Assembly: GCA_965246805.1 (NCBI GenBank)
Contig: CBDFFO010000010.1
Location: 62,001 to 126,000 of the forward strand
Direction of reading: 5' to 3'
DNA from: Schlegelella_A sp965246805
Lineage (GTDB): Bacteria > Pseudomonadota > Gammaproteobacteria > Burkholderiales > Burkholderiaceae_C
DNA: 64,000 nucleotides
Shown here: positions 1-8,111 of the stretch, piece after piece
How positions within the stretch are numbered: the first letter of the stretch is position 1
How the letters are laid out: each line of letters starts with the position of its first letter
Program-made: the position numbers and the translations under genes
The notes under the pieces: model-generated
The model's database searches: none
Told to the model about the DNA's origin: nothing
Seen by the model: the letters and a program-made list of their open reading frames with translations, nothing else

Positions 1-317
1 TGCGTGAAGACCGGTCCGAGCGAGGTGCTGAACTCGCCCGTGCGCGGGTTGAAGATGCGTGTGCCGACGAGGTCTGACGGCACCAGGTCGGGCGTGAACT
101 GGATCCGCTTGAAGGTGCCGCGCAAGGTCTGCGCGAGCGTCTTCACGGTGAGCGTCTTCGCGAGGCCCGGCACGCCTTCGACCAGCAGGTGACCTTGCGC
201 GAGCATCGCGACCATCACGCGTTCTAGAAAACGGTCCTGGCCGACGACCACGCGCTTCACCTCGTACAGCACGCGCTCCATCAAGGTCGCAGTGTCTTGG
301 GTGGCGTCGTGGTCCAT
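1..317 (-). CDS. MoxR-family AAA+ ATPase (partial, N-terminal 105 residues)
   Basis: The reverse strand encodes the N-terminus of a MoxR-type AAA+ ATPase; the rest lies beyond the left edge. Visible are the helical VGQDRFLERV segment, a Walker A loop VEGVPGLAKT near residue 55, and the family signature RIQFTPDLVPSDLVGTRIFN just after it. MoxR ATPases act as chaperones that help assemble or activate protein complexes, often together with von Willebrand factor A proteins encoded next to them. The gene lies 77 bp downstream of the HtrA-like protease on the same strand, so the two may be co-transcribed. Partner genes cannot be seen here. The family call is secure; the specific role is unknown. 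Confidence 0.9.
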   Translation of the reverse strand, partial: MDHDATQDTATLMERVLYEVKRVVVGQDRFLERVMVAMLAQGHLLVEGVPGLAKTLTVKTLAQTLRGTFKRIQFTPDLVPSDLVGTRIFNPRTGEFSTSLGPVFT

Positions 318-394
318 GCGGGTTGCGGTCTCGGTCGGAGGTGGGGGGGAGGTGACGTGCTGCGAGCCGATGCGATCGAGGTTGCCTCGGGGCT

Positions 395-1384
395 TCAGAA
401 CGGCGGCATGCCTGCGGCCGCCGCGGCGTTCTCGATCGGCACCGCGAAGCCGATGCCGATGAAGGTGCGCTGACGCGACGGGTTCAGGATGGCGGTGACG
501 ATGCCGACCACCTCGCCGTCCATCGTCACCAGCGGCCCGCCCGAATTGCCCGGGTTGGCGGCCGCATCGAACTGGATCAGGTTGGTGAGGAGCTGCTCGC
601 CGTCGGGCGAACGGAATTCGCGCTTAAGGCCCGAGACGATGCCCGCCGATGCTGACGGCCCAATGCCGAACGGGAAGCCGACCGCAAGCACTTCGTCGCC
701 CGGAGCGAGATCGGCGGTCGAGCGCATGGTCGCGGCCGAGAGGTCGTCGGGGATCGTCTTGGCGCGCAGCACCGCGAGGTCGTTCTCCGGCTGCGTGCTC
801 ATCACGAGCGCTTCCGATTCGGTGCCGTCCATGAAGGTCACCCGCACATGCCTGGCGCCGGCGATCACGTGCAGGTTGGTGAGGATGGTGCCGTTGTCGA
901 TGATGACCACGCCGGTACCGACACCGCGCTCGACGGTGCCGGGCTCGTGGTCGTCGGAGCCGTCGTCGCCATCGGTCATCAGGCCGACGACCCGCACCAC
1001 TGACGGAATGATGGCGTCGAACGCGCTGGCCGCCGCCGACGCGAGCGGCTTGTCTTCGATCGACTTGCGCATCGCGGCGTCGATCTGCTCCATCGTGAGG
1101 GGCGGCGGGGCGGTGCGCGCGGGGTTGAAGAACCAGGCGGCCGCGCACAGCGCGACGATGGCGGCGACCCAGAACCCGCGTTCATGGCGAACCATCGCGT
1201 CGCGCAACCGGGCGCGTCGACCCTCGGCTCGTGGCGCAAGGGTGCCGTCGCTGCCGAAGTTGGCTGCCAGACGATCGGCCGACGATGGCACGCCTTCCAT
1301 GGCCCTCGAACCCGGCGGCGATGCATCGACGGCTGCCGTTTGAACGGCAGGACCCGATCGACTGTAGAGCGGCACTTTCTTCAT
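395..1384 (-). CDS. HtrA-like trypsin-fold serine protease, membrane anchored, no PDZ domain
   Basis: A 329-residue protein when started at the ATG at 1384; an upstream GTG at 1471 is possible but has no better ribosome site. After a low-complexity N-terminus comes one hydrophobic segment (about residues 71-87, FWVAAIVALCAAAWFF), followed by an S1C-type protease domain. The catalytic triad is visible: His172 in TNLHVI, Asp202 in ENDLAVL and Ser281 in PGNSGGPL. DegP/DegS proteins normally carry one or two PDZ domains after the protease. Here the chain ends about 45 residues after the serine, so PDZ is absent. It probably sits in the inner membrane with the protease in the periplasm. Substrate unknown. 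Confidence 0.88.
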   Translation of the reverse strand: MKKVPLYSRSGPAVQTAAVDASPPGSRAMEGVPSSADRLAANFGSDGTLAPRAEGRRARLRDAMVRHERGFWVAAIVALCAAAWFFNPARTAPPPLTMEQIDAAMRKSIEDKPLASAAASAFDAIIPSVVRVVGLMTDGDDGSDDHEPGTVERGVGTGVVIIDNGTILTNLHVIAGARHVRVTFMDGTESEALVMSTQPENDLAVLRAKTIPDDLSAATMRSTADLAPGDEVLAVGFPFGIGPSASAGIVSGLKREFRSPDGEQLLTNLIQFDAAANPGNSGGPLVTMDGEVVGIVTAILNPSRQRTFIGIGFAVPIENAAAAAGMPPF

Positions 1385-1581
1385 CTTGAGCACCCCGAAC
1401 GACGCACCTGGAGAACCGACCGGATCGGCACCGACACGAGACGCATCGACGCAGCGCTGGAACAGTATCACGCGCTGCCAGGTCCGTCATCGTGCGGGGT
1501 CACACGGGTTGCGCCATCACGCGACCCGGGTCGGCCCTGTCGACCCCCAGCGCTCGCGCGCGACCGAGGCATCATCACGCC

Positions 1582-2481
1582 ATGTGGATCGACACGCATT
1601 GCCATCTCGACGCCCGCGAGTTCGCACCCGATCGCGATGCGGTGGTGGCGCGTGCGCGTGCCGCCGGTGTGCCGCAGATCGTGCTGCCGGCGGTCGACGT
1701 GGCGAACTTCGGGGCCGTGCGCGAGCTCGCGCATGCGCACGGGCTCTCGTACGCACTCGGCCTTCACCCGTTGGTGGTGGACGCGGCCGAAGAAGGCGAC
1801 ATCGAACGCCTCGATGCCGAGCTCGATGCGCATCGCGACGACCCGCGGCTCGTCGCGATCGGCGAGATCGGGCTCGACCATTTCATCGCGGGCTGCGATC
1901 ACGCCAAGCAGGCTCGCTTCATGGCCGCCCAGCTGGCGCTCGCGAAGTCGCACCGGTTGCCGGTGATCGTGCACGTGCGGCGCGCGGTCGACCCGGTCCT
2001 GAAGCTCATGCGGTGCCACCCTCAGGTGACCGGCATCGCGCACGCGTTCAACGGCAGCGAACAGCAGGGCCGCGTCTTCATCGACCTCGGTTTCAAGCTG
2101 GGCTTCGGCGGGGCGCTCACGTTCGAACGCGCCTTGCGCATTCGGCATGTCGCCCAAGCGTTGCCGCTCGCCAGCCTCGTGATGGAAACCGATGCGCCGG
2201 ACATTCCGCCGCAATGGGTCTATCGGCGCGCCGAGGAACGCGCCGCCGGTGCCACCATGCGCAACGAACCGGCCGAGCTGCCGCGTATCGCGGAAGCGTT
2301 GGCGGCGTTGCGCGACATCGATGTGAACGCGTTGCGATCGGCGACGACCGGCAATGCGCGCCTCGCGCTGCCGCGCCTCGCCGCGCTCATCGATGCAGAC
2401 GCCGTGCGTGCGGCGAATCGATCGCACGGCGTGGCGGCGTCGACGGCGATGACGCCGCTGAAGGCGTCGGCCGCCCCATGA
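1582..2481 (+). CDS. TatD-family metal-dependent hydrolase (3'-5' DNase-like)
   Basis: A 299-residue TatD-type amidohydrolase-fold enzyme. The start at 1582 is chosen because it puts the metal ligands DTHCHLD at residues 4-10, as is usual; the open frame extends further upstream without family similarity. Other signatures are GLHPLVVD, AIGEIGLDH (metal-binding Glu), a His near HVRRAVDPVLKL and METDAPDIPP near the C-terminus. TatD proteins are Mg-dependent 3'-5' exonucleases acting in DNA or RNA turnover. The stop codon overlaps the next start (ATGA at 2478-2481), the first link of a four-gene coupled chain with a DNA glycosylase, which fits a nucleic-acid maintenance role. It is divergent from the HtrA-like gene. 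Confidence 0.93.
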   Translation: MWIDTHCHLDAREFAPDRDAVVARARAAGVPQIVLPAVDVANFGAVRELAHAHGLSYALGLHPLVVDAAEEGDIERLDAELDAHRDDPRLVAIGEIGLDHFIAGCDHAKQARFMAAQLALAKSHRLPVIVHVRRAVDPVLKLMRCHPQVTGIAHAFNGSEQQGRVFIDLGFKLGFGGALTFERALRIRHVAQALPLASLVMETDAPDIPPQWVYRRAEERAAGATMRNEPAELPRIAEALAALRDIDVNALRSATTGNARLALPRLAALIDADAVRAANRSHGVAASTAMTPLKASAAP

Positions 2482-2996
2482 CCGACATCGAGGAACCGCT
2501 GGTCGGGCTGAGTCCCGTCATCGACGCGCGCACGCGCCTCCTCGTGCTCGGCAGCTTTCCCGGTGCGGCATCGTTGCGCGCGCAGCAGTACTACGGCCAT
2601 CCGCGCAACCATTTCTGGCCGTTGCTGTCGGCGCTCTGGGATGTCGATCTGGTCGCGTTGCCGTATGGCGAGCGACTGCGCGTCATCGGCGAACGCGGTC
2701 TCGGCGTCTGGGACGTGTACGCGCGCTGCCGCCGCGAAGGCAGCCTCGACAGCGCGATCGAAGAGGCCGAGCTGAACGACCTGGCGAGCCTGCGTACACG
2801 GGCGCCGATGCTGCAAGCCATCGCACACAATGGCGGCGAATCGGCGCGTTCTATGAAGCACACGCGGGCGCTCGGTCTGCCGGTGATGCGGCTGCCGTCG
2901 ACGAGCCCGGCCAACGCAAGCTGGCCGTTCGAACGCAAGCTCGCCGCGTGGCGCGACGTGTTCGCGGCGCATGGCTTGGCCGAGCCGCACGCATGA
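2478..2996 (+). CDS. DNA-deoxyinosine glycosylase (uracil-DNA glycosylase superfamily)
   Basis: A 172-residue protein of the hypoxanthine/deoxyinosine DNA glycosylase family, a branch of the UDG fold. It shows the N-terminal GSFPGAASL motif, the following QQYYGHPRNHFWPLL, and LPSTSPAN, equivalent to the HPSP-type loop that closes on the flipped base. Members remove deaminated adenine (hypoxanthine) from DNA to start base excision repair. It overlaps both neighbours by 4 bp (ATGA), so translation is probably coupled to the TatD gene and to the methyltransferase-like gene. Length is typical. I infer function from the family only. Confidence 0.9.
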   Translation: MTDIEEPLVGLSPVIDARTRLLVLGSFPGAASLRAQQYYGHPRNHFWPLLSALWDVDLVALPYGERLRVIGERGLGVWDVYARCRREGSLDSAIEEAELNDLASLRTRAPMLQAIAHNGGESARSMKHTRALGLPVMRLPSTSPANASWPFERKLAAWRDVFAAHGLAEPHA

Positions 2997-3787
2997 CCCG
3001 ACTAGAACCGGCCACCATCTCCGAGCACGACGGCGTGCGCTACCTGCACCTCGGCACCCCGTGGGTGCAGGGCGCGATGCGGCTCGCCAGGCCGGCGGCA
3101 ATCGAACTCGAATACGTGCAGCGCATGATGGTGTGGATGCTGTTCCGGCCCGAGGCCGACTTGACGCGCGGCCACGCGGTGCAGCTTGGCCTCGGCAGTG
3201 GGGCGATATCGCGCTTCACGAACGGCAGCATGCGCATGAAGACGACGGTCGTCGAACTGAACCGCAGTGTGATCGATGCGTGTCGCCAATGGTTTCGGCT
3301 GCCCGCCGATTCGGCGCGGTTCGAGGTGGTTGAGATGGATGCCGCTCGTTTCGTGGCCGACCGGTTCCGCACCGGCAGTGCCGACGTGCTCTCTGTCGAC
3401 CTCTACGACCACGACGCCGCCGGGCCGGTGCTCGACAGTGCCGCTTTCTACGCCGACTGCGCCCGCCTCGTCGCCGACGGCGGTGTGATGACCGTCAACC
3501 TGTTCGGCCGCCATGCGCGGTTCGCGACCAGCCTGGAGCGCATCGTGGCCGCGTTCGGGCCGGGCCGTGCCGTGTGCACGATGCAGCCGACACGCGAAGG
3601 CAATCAAGTCGTCGTTGCGATGAAGCAAGTCACGCTGCCCGACCGCGCCTTGCTTGTGGCGCGTGCGGAAAACATCGAAACTCGGTTCAGACTGCCGGCT
3701 CGCAAGTGGGTCCGCATGATCCGGCCCGTCGTGAATGGCACGGCCGGTCGTGGAGCGCCGCAGGCCACCCCGTCGATGCCCGAATGA
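2993..3787 (+). CDS. Spermidine synthase-like SAM-fold protein
   Basis: A 264-residue Rossmann-fold protein resembling the spermidine synthase family. The nucleotide-binding loop appears as QLGLGSGAISRF, followed by the acidic VVELN strand end, a D-rich VEMDAARF segment and SVDLYDHDAAGP in place of the usual catalytic DxxD region. Many such homologues in Betaproteobacteria are not proven polyamine synthases, and with no speD nearby I would not assign spermidine synthesis. The start at 2993 is picked because it overlaps the preceding stop as ATGA; the end overlaps the GspE-like start in the same way (3784-3787). The C-terminal 20 residues are low complexity. Confidence 0.8.
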   Translation: MTRLEPATISEHDGVRYLHLGTPWVQGAMRLARPAAIELEYVQRMMVWMLFRPEADLTRGHAVQLGLGSGAISRFTNGSMRMKTTVVELNRSVIDACRQWFRLPADSARFEVVEMDAARFVADRFRTGSADVLSVDLYDHDAAGPVLDSAAFYADCARLVADGGVMTVNLFGRHARFATSLERIVAAFGPGRAVCTMQPTREGNQVVVAMKQVTLPDRALLVARAENIETRFRLPARKWVRMIRPVVNGTAGRGAPQATPSMPE

Positions 3788-5847
3788 AACCCATCACCAC
3801 CACGCCGCCCACCCCCGACGTGCCCGAGAAATCGGTGCCTTCTAGCGCAACCGCGATGAGCAAGCCGGTCGAAGCGGCCGCGGCGATAGCTGTCGCTGAA
3901 AAGGGCGAGAAGGTCGAGCGGCAGGACCGTCACGGCCGACCCGCAGACCTCGTGCGTGCACAGCTCGAAGAGCGCGCGCCGCGCACCGACCGGGCTGCCG
4001 AACGCGCCGAACGCGCATCGTCGTCGGGCAAGCCGGCCCTGCCGGCCAGCGGTGCGTTACTCGCCGGCAGCAGCGGTGCCAACAGCCGACCCGCGCAGAC
4101 CAGCGGCAAGCTGCTCTGGAACACGCTCGTCCGCTGGCTGCGCGAAGACGGCGTCATCAGCGCCGACGACGCCGAGCGGACGGCGCGCCGGTTCGGCGGC
4201 GGCTCGAGCTCGCAACACCCGATCGTCCGGCTCGCGGGCGCAGGCCTGAAGCGCGTGCCCGACCACAAGGAGTTCGACGCCGAGATGCTCACCGAGTGGC
4301 TCGCGCGGCGCATGAAGATTCCCTACATGCGTATCGACCCGCTGAAGGTCGACGTCGGCCGGGTGGCCGAGATCATGTCGGTCACGTATGCGGAGCGCCG
4401 TAACGCGCTGCCGCTGAGCGTCGGCGCAATCGACGTCACCATCGCGACCAGCGAACCGCTCGACCTCGACTGGGTCAAGGAGATCGAAGCGCACACTCGC
4501 AAGACGGTGAAGATCGTGCTCGTCAACCCGACCGAGGTCGCGCGCTACACGACCGAGTTCTATACCCTGTCGCGCTCGGTGCGCGCGGCGGTCAAGATGG
4601 GCGAGACCTCGGCCATCTCGAACTTCGAGCAGCTCGTCGAGCTCGGCAAATCGACCAAGCAACTCGATGCGAACGACACCGGCGTCGTGCAGGTCGTCGA
4701 CTGGCTCTGGCAGTACGCGTTCGACCAGCGCGCCTCCGACATCCACCTGGAGCCGCGCCGCGAACGCAGCGTGATCCGGTTTCGAATCGACGGCGTGATG
4801 CACACCGTCTACCAGCTGCCGCCCGGCGTGATGAGCGCGATGATCGCGCGCGTCAAGCTGCTCGGCCGGATGGACGTGGTCGAGAAACGGCGCCCGCTCG
4901 ACGGCCGCATCAAGACGCGCAACCCGTCGGGCGACGAGATCGAGATGCGTCTTTCCACCATCCCGACCGCGTTCGGCGAGAAGATGGTGATGCGGATCTT
5001 CGATCCCGACACCACCGTGAAGTCGCTCGATCGCCTCGGCTTCGGCAGCCACGACGGCAAGCGCTGGGAGGAACTCGTGGCGAGGCCGCACGGAATCATC
5101 CTTGTGACCGGGCCGACCGGTTCCGGCAAGACCACCACGCTCTACTCGACGCTGAAGCGACTCGCGACCGACGAGGTCAACGTCTGCACCATCGAAGACC
5201 CAATCGAGATGGTGCAGCCGCTCTTCAACCAGACTCAGGTGCAGTCGGTGCTCGACTTCAACTTCGCCGAGGGCCTGCGCGCGTTGATGCGGCAGGACCC
5301 GGACATCATCATGGTCGGCGAGATCCGCGACCTGGAAACGGCCGAGATGGCGATCCAGGCCGCGCTCACCGGCCACCTCGTCTTCAGCACGCTGCACACC
5401 AACGACTCGGTCTCGGCCATCACGCGGTTGAACGATCTCGGTGTCGCGCCCTATTTGATCGGCTCGACCCTCATCGGCGTGCTCGCGCAGCGGCTGGTGC
5501 GAACGCTTTGCTCGGTGTGCAAACAGCCAGATGAAAAGACCACGCGCGAAACCCTGCAGGAGACGGTGCGACCGTGGCGGCTGAACGGCGGTGTCAAGCC
5601 TTACAAGCCGGTCGGTTGCATCGAATGCCGCATGACGGGTTTTCGCGGCCGGGCCGGTCTCTACGAGCTGCTGACCGTTGGCGAAGCGGCGCGCTCGCAC
5701 ATCCAGCCGGTCGCCGATTCGATCAAGCTGCGCGATCAGGCGTTGAAGGACGGCTTGCGCCCGCTGCGACTCGCCGGGGCGATGAAGGTCGCCGAAGGGG
5801 TCACGACGATGGACGAGGTCCTGCGCTCCACACCGGCCTGGGGCTGA
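3784..5847 (+). CDS. GspE/PulE/PilB-type secretion or pilus ATPase
   Basis: A 687-residue type II/IV secretion ATPase. A disordered Ala/Arg-rich leader of about 110 residues precedes an N-terminal GspE domain and the ATPase core. Walker A GPTGSGKTT lies near residue 442, the Asp box and Walker B DPDIIMVGEIRDLETAE near 505, and the His box TGHLVFSTLHTND follows. A zinc motif is formed by CSVC (about 576) and CIEC (about 612). These hexameric ATPases drive assembly of type IV pilus or type II secretion pseudopili. No gspF/pilC, pseudopilin or prepilin peptidase genes lie nearby, so the partner system is encoded elsewhere. The start at 3784 overlaps the previous stop (ATGA). Confidence 0.92.
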   Translation: MKPITTTPPTPDVPEKSVPSSATAMSKPVEAAAAIAVAEKGEKVERQDRHGRPADLVRAQLEERAPRTDRAAERAERASSSGKPALPASGALLAGSSGANSRPAQTSGKLLWNTLVRWLREDGVISADDAERTARRFGGGSSSQHPIVRLAGAGLKRVPDHKEFDAEMLTEWLARRMKIPYMRIDPLKVDVGRVAEIMSVTYAERRNALPLSVGAIDVTIATSEPLDLDWVKEIEAHTRKTVKIVLVNPTEVARYTTEFYTLSRSVRAAVKMGETSAISNFEQLVELGKSTKQLDANDTGVVQVVDWLWQYAFDQRASDIHLEPRRERSVIRFRIDGVMHTVYQLPPGVMSAMIARVKLLGRMDVVEKRRPLDGRIKTRNPSGDEIEMRLSTIPTAFGEKMVMRIFDPDTTVKSLDRLGFGSHDGKRWEELVARPHGIILVTGPTGSGKTTTLYSTLKRLATDEVNVCTIEDPIEMVQPLFNQTQVQSVLDFNFAEGLRALMRQDPDIIMVGEIRDLETAEMAIQAALTGHLVFSTLHTNDSVSAITRLNDLGVAPYLIGSTLIGVLAQRLVRTLCSVCKQPDEKTTRETLQETVRPWRLNGGVKPYKPVGCIECRMTGFRGRAGLYELLTVGEAARSHIQPVADSIKLRDQALKDGLRPLRLAGAMKVAEGVTTMDEVLRSTPAWG

Positions 5848-5979
5848 CCCCCGCCTCGCGCGAACCCGCGCGCGCGCGGAGCGAAATTCAGAGATTGATC
5901 GATCCGTGTAAACCCATGCAAGGTGAGCCCGGTCTTGCTGACTAGAATCTGACCTCTCTCGTGTCTCAGAGGCAGCACC

Positions 5980-6441
5980 TTGAAAATCAAGAGCCAGCGC
6001 GAGTTCTGGTCCGGCATCGTGTTCATCGTGATCGGCGTCGTGTTCGCATTCGGCGCCACGACCTATTCGATGGGCACATCGGCCCGCCCCGGTGCCGGTT
6101 ATTTCCCGCTGATCCTCAGTGTCTGCATGGCGATCCTCGGTGCGGTCGTGCTCTTCAAGGCGCTCACCATCGAGACCGACGACGGCGATCCGATCGGCGC
6201 GTTCGCATGGCGCCCCCTGATCGTCATCGTCGTCGCGATCGCCTTCTTCGGCCTGGCGATCGAACGGCTCGGCCTCTTCGTCTCGATCCCAGCCCTGATC
6301 TTCATCTCGAGCCTTGCCGGCGACGAGTTCAAGTGGAAAGGCGTGCTCATCAACGCCGCGGTGCTCACGGTCGGTTCCTGGCTGGTCTTCGTCGTCGGGC
6401 TCAAGCTGATCCTCCCGATCTATCCGTGGTTCCTGCAGTAA
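5980..6441 (+). CDS. tctB: Tripartite tricarboxylate transporter small membrane subunit TctB
   Basis: A 153-residue protein with four predicted membrane helices, matching the small TctB subunit of tripartite tricarboxylate transporters. Typical features are the N-terminal EFWSGIVFIVIGVVFAFGA helix and the following ARPGAGYFPLIL motif. It starts with TTG at 5980, supported by AGAGG about 8 bases upstream. TctB pairs with the large permease TctA to import carboxylates using an ion gradient and a periplasmic TctC binding protein. TctA follows after 40 bp. The TctC gene that normally heads the operon is missing; the gene immediately upstream is the secretion ATPase. Confidence 0.92.
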   Translation: MKIKSQREFWSGIVFIVIGVVFAFGATTYSMGTSARPGAGYFPLILSVCMAILGAVVLFKALTIETDDGDPIGAFAWRPLIVIVVAIAFFGLAIERLGLFVSIPALIFISSLAGDEFKWKGVLINAAVLTVGSWLVFVVGLKLILPIYPWFLQ

Positions 6442-6481
6442 ACGCAGGACGACTTCAACACCCAAACGCAGAAGTGCACCC

Positions 6482-7987
6482 ATGGACTTTCTCGGCAATC
6501 TCGCCCTCGGCTTCGGCGTGGCCTTCACGTGGCAAAACCTGCTGTACGCGTTCTTCGGTTGTGTGCTCGGCACGCTGATCGGCGTGCTGCCCGGCATCGG
6601 CCCGGTCGCGACGATCGCGATGCTGCTGCCTTCGATCTACTCGCTCGATGCGACGCCCGCGCTCATCATGCTCGCCGGCATTTACTACGGCGCGCAGTAC
6701 GGCGGCTCGACGACCGCGATCCTGATCAACGTGCCGGGCGAATCGTCGTCCGTCGTGACTGCGATCGACGGCTACCAGATGGCGCGCCAGGGCCGGGCCG
6801 GCGCGGCACTCGCGGTGGCGGGTCTCGGCTCGTTCTTCGCCGGCTGCGTCGGCACCATCATCATCGCGGCGTTCGCGCCGCCGCTCACCGAGCTCGCCTT
6901 CAAGTTCGGGCCGGCCGAATACTTCTCGCTGATGGTGCTGGGCCTGATCGGCGCCGTGGTGCTGGCGTCGGGCTCGCTCATCAAGGCGATCGCGATGATC
7001 ATCCTCGGCCTGCTGCTCGCGCAGATCAACACCGACGTGATCTCGGGCACCGCGCGCTACAGCTTCGGCGTGCCCGAGCTCACCGACGGCATCGGCTTCG
7101 TGGTGATCGCGATGGGCCTGTTCGGCTTCGGCGAGATCATCGCCAACCTCGGCCAGCCGGCCGAGCACCGCGAGGTTTTCACGAGCAAGGTCAAGGGCCT
7201 CTGGCCGACCAAGAAAGACTTCAAGGAGTCGTGGGGCGCCGTCGTGCGCGGCACCGCCCTCGGCTCGGTGCTTGGCGTGTTGCCGGGCGGCGGCGCGCTG
7301 CTGGCGTCGTTCGCGTCGTACGCGATGGAGAAGAAGCTCGCGGGCGCGAACGGCACTTTCGGCAAGGGCGACATCCGCGGCGTGGCCGGCCCCGAGTCGG
7401 CCAACAATGCCGGCGCGCAGACCTCGTTCATCCCGATGCTCACGCTCGGCATCCCGCCCAATGCCGTGATGGCGTTGATGGTCGGTGCGATGACTATCAA
7501 GGGCATTCAGCCAGGCCCGCAGGTGATGACTGGCAACCCGCAGCTCTTCTGGGGCTTGATCGCCTCGATGTGGGTCGGCAACCTGATGCTCGTGATCCTG
7601 AATTTGCCGTTGATCGGGATCTGGATCAAGCTGCTGACCGTGCCATACCGATTCCTGTTTCCCGCCATCACGCTGTTTTGCTGCATCGGCGTCTATACGC
7701 TCAACAACAGCACCTTCGACGTCTATATGACCGCGCTGTTCGCGTTCATCGGCTACCTCTTCTACAAGTTCAGCTGCGAGCCGGCGCCTCTCCTGCTCGG
7801 CTTCATCCTCGGCCCGATGATGGAAGAGAACCTGCGGCGTGCGCTGCTGCTGTCACGCGGCGACTGGAGCACCTTCGTGACGCGCGGCCTCTCGGCCGGA
7901 CTGCTCGCGGCGGCGGCGCTGATGATCATCATCGTGACCTTGCCGTCGATCAGCAAGAAGCGCGAAGTCGCGTTCGCCGAAGACTGA
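6482..7987 (+). CDS. tctA: Tripartite tricarboxylate transporter large permease TctA
   Basis: A 501-residue polytopic membrane protein of the TctA family with roughly 10-12 hydrophobic segments. Family signatures include GVLPGIGPVATIAMLLP near residue 40, YYGAQYGGSTTAILINVPGE near 70, the repeat-related GVLPGGGALLASFASY near 265 and ESANNAGAQTSFIPMLTLGIPPN near 310. It forms the transport channel with TctB. Substrate class is probably a di- or tricarboxylate but cannot be read from the permease. A GC-rich terminator follows 26 bp after the stop, defining a two-gene tctBA unit. Confidence 0.95.
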   Translation: MDFLGNLALGFGVAFTWQNLLYAFFGCVLGTLIGVLPGIGPVATIAMLLPSIYSLDATPALIMLAGIYYGAQYGGSTTAILINVPGESSSVVTAIDGYQMARQGRAGAALAVAGLGSFFAGCVGTIIIAAFAPPLTELAFKFGPAEYFSLMVLGLIGAVVLASGSLIKAIAMIILGLLLAQINTDVISGTARYSFGVPELTDGIGFVVIAMGLFGFGEIIANLGQPAEHREVFTSKVKGLWPTKKDFKESWGAVVRGTALGSVLGVLPGGGALLASFASYAMEKKLAGANGTFGKGDIRGVAGPESANNAGAQTSFIPMLTLGIPPNAVMALMVGAMTIKGIQPGPQVMTGNPQLFWGLIASMWVGNLMLVILNLPLIGIWIKLLTVPYRFLFPAITLFCCIGVYTLNNSTFDVYMTALFAFIGYLFYKFSCEPAPLLLGFILGPMMEENLRRALLLSRGDWSTFVTRGLSAGLLAAAALMIIIVTLPSISKKREVAFAED

Positions 7988-8012
7988 CTAGCTGCCGTTC
8001 CAGTCGTCCCTG

Positions 8013-8046
8013 AGGCCGACCGCGCGGTGTGCGGTCGGCCTTTCTT
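8013..8046 (+). terminator. Rho-independent terminator after tctBA
   Basis: An 11-bp perfect stem (AGGCCGACCGC at 8013-8023 with GCGGTCGGCCT at 8031-8041) around a 7-nt loop is followed by TTCTTC. It lies just downstream of tctA and upstream of the next rightward gene. Confidence 0.85.
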
Positions 8047-8111
8047 CTGAGTGCGCGCCATGGCGGAGAAGGCGGTTGCGGATAATCGACGCTTCGCCCC
8101 CGCGCTGCCAG

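Noticed and set aside
4057..6597. An 846-codon open frame on the minus strand opposite the GspE-like and tctB genes
   Set aside because: Its composition (Arg, Asp, His, Gln-rich) is that of an antisense shadow of high-GC coding sequence; both plus-strand genes show clear family motifs.
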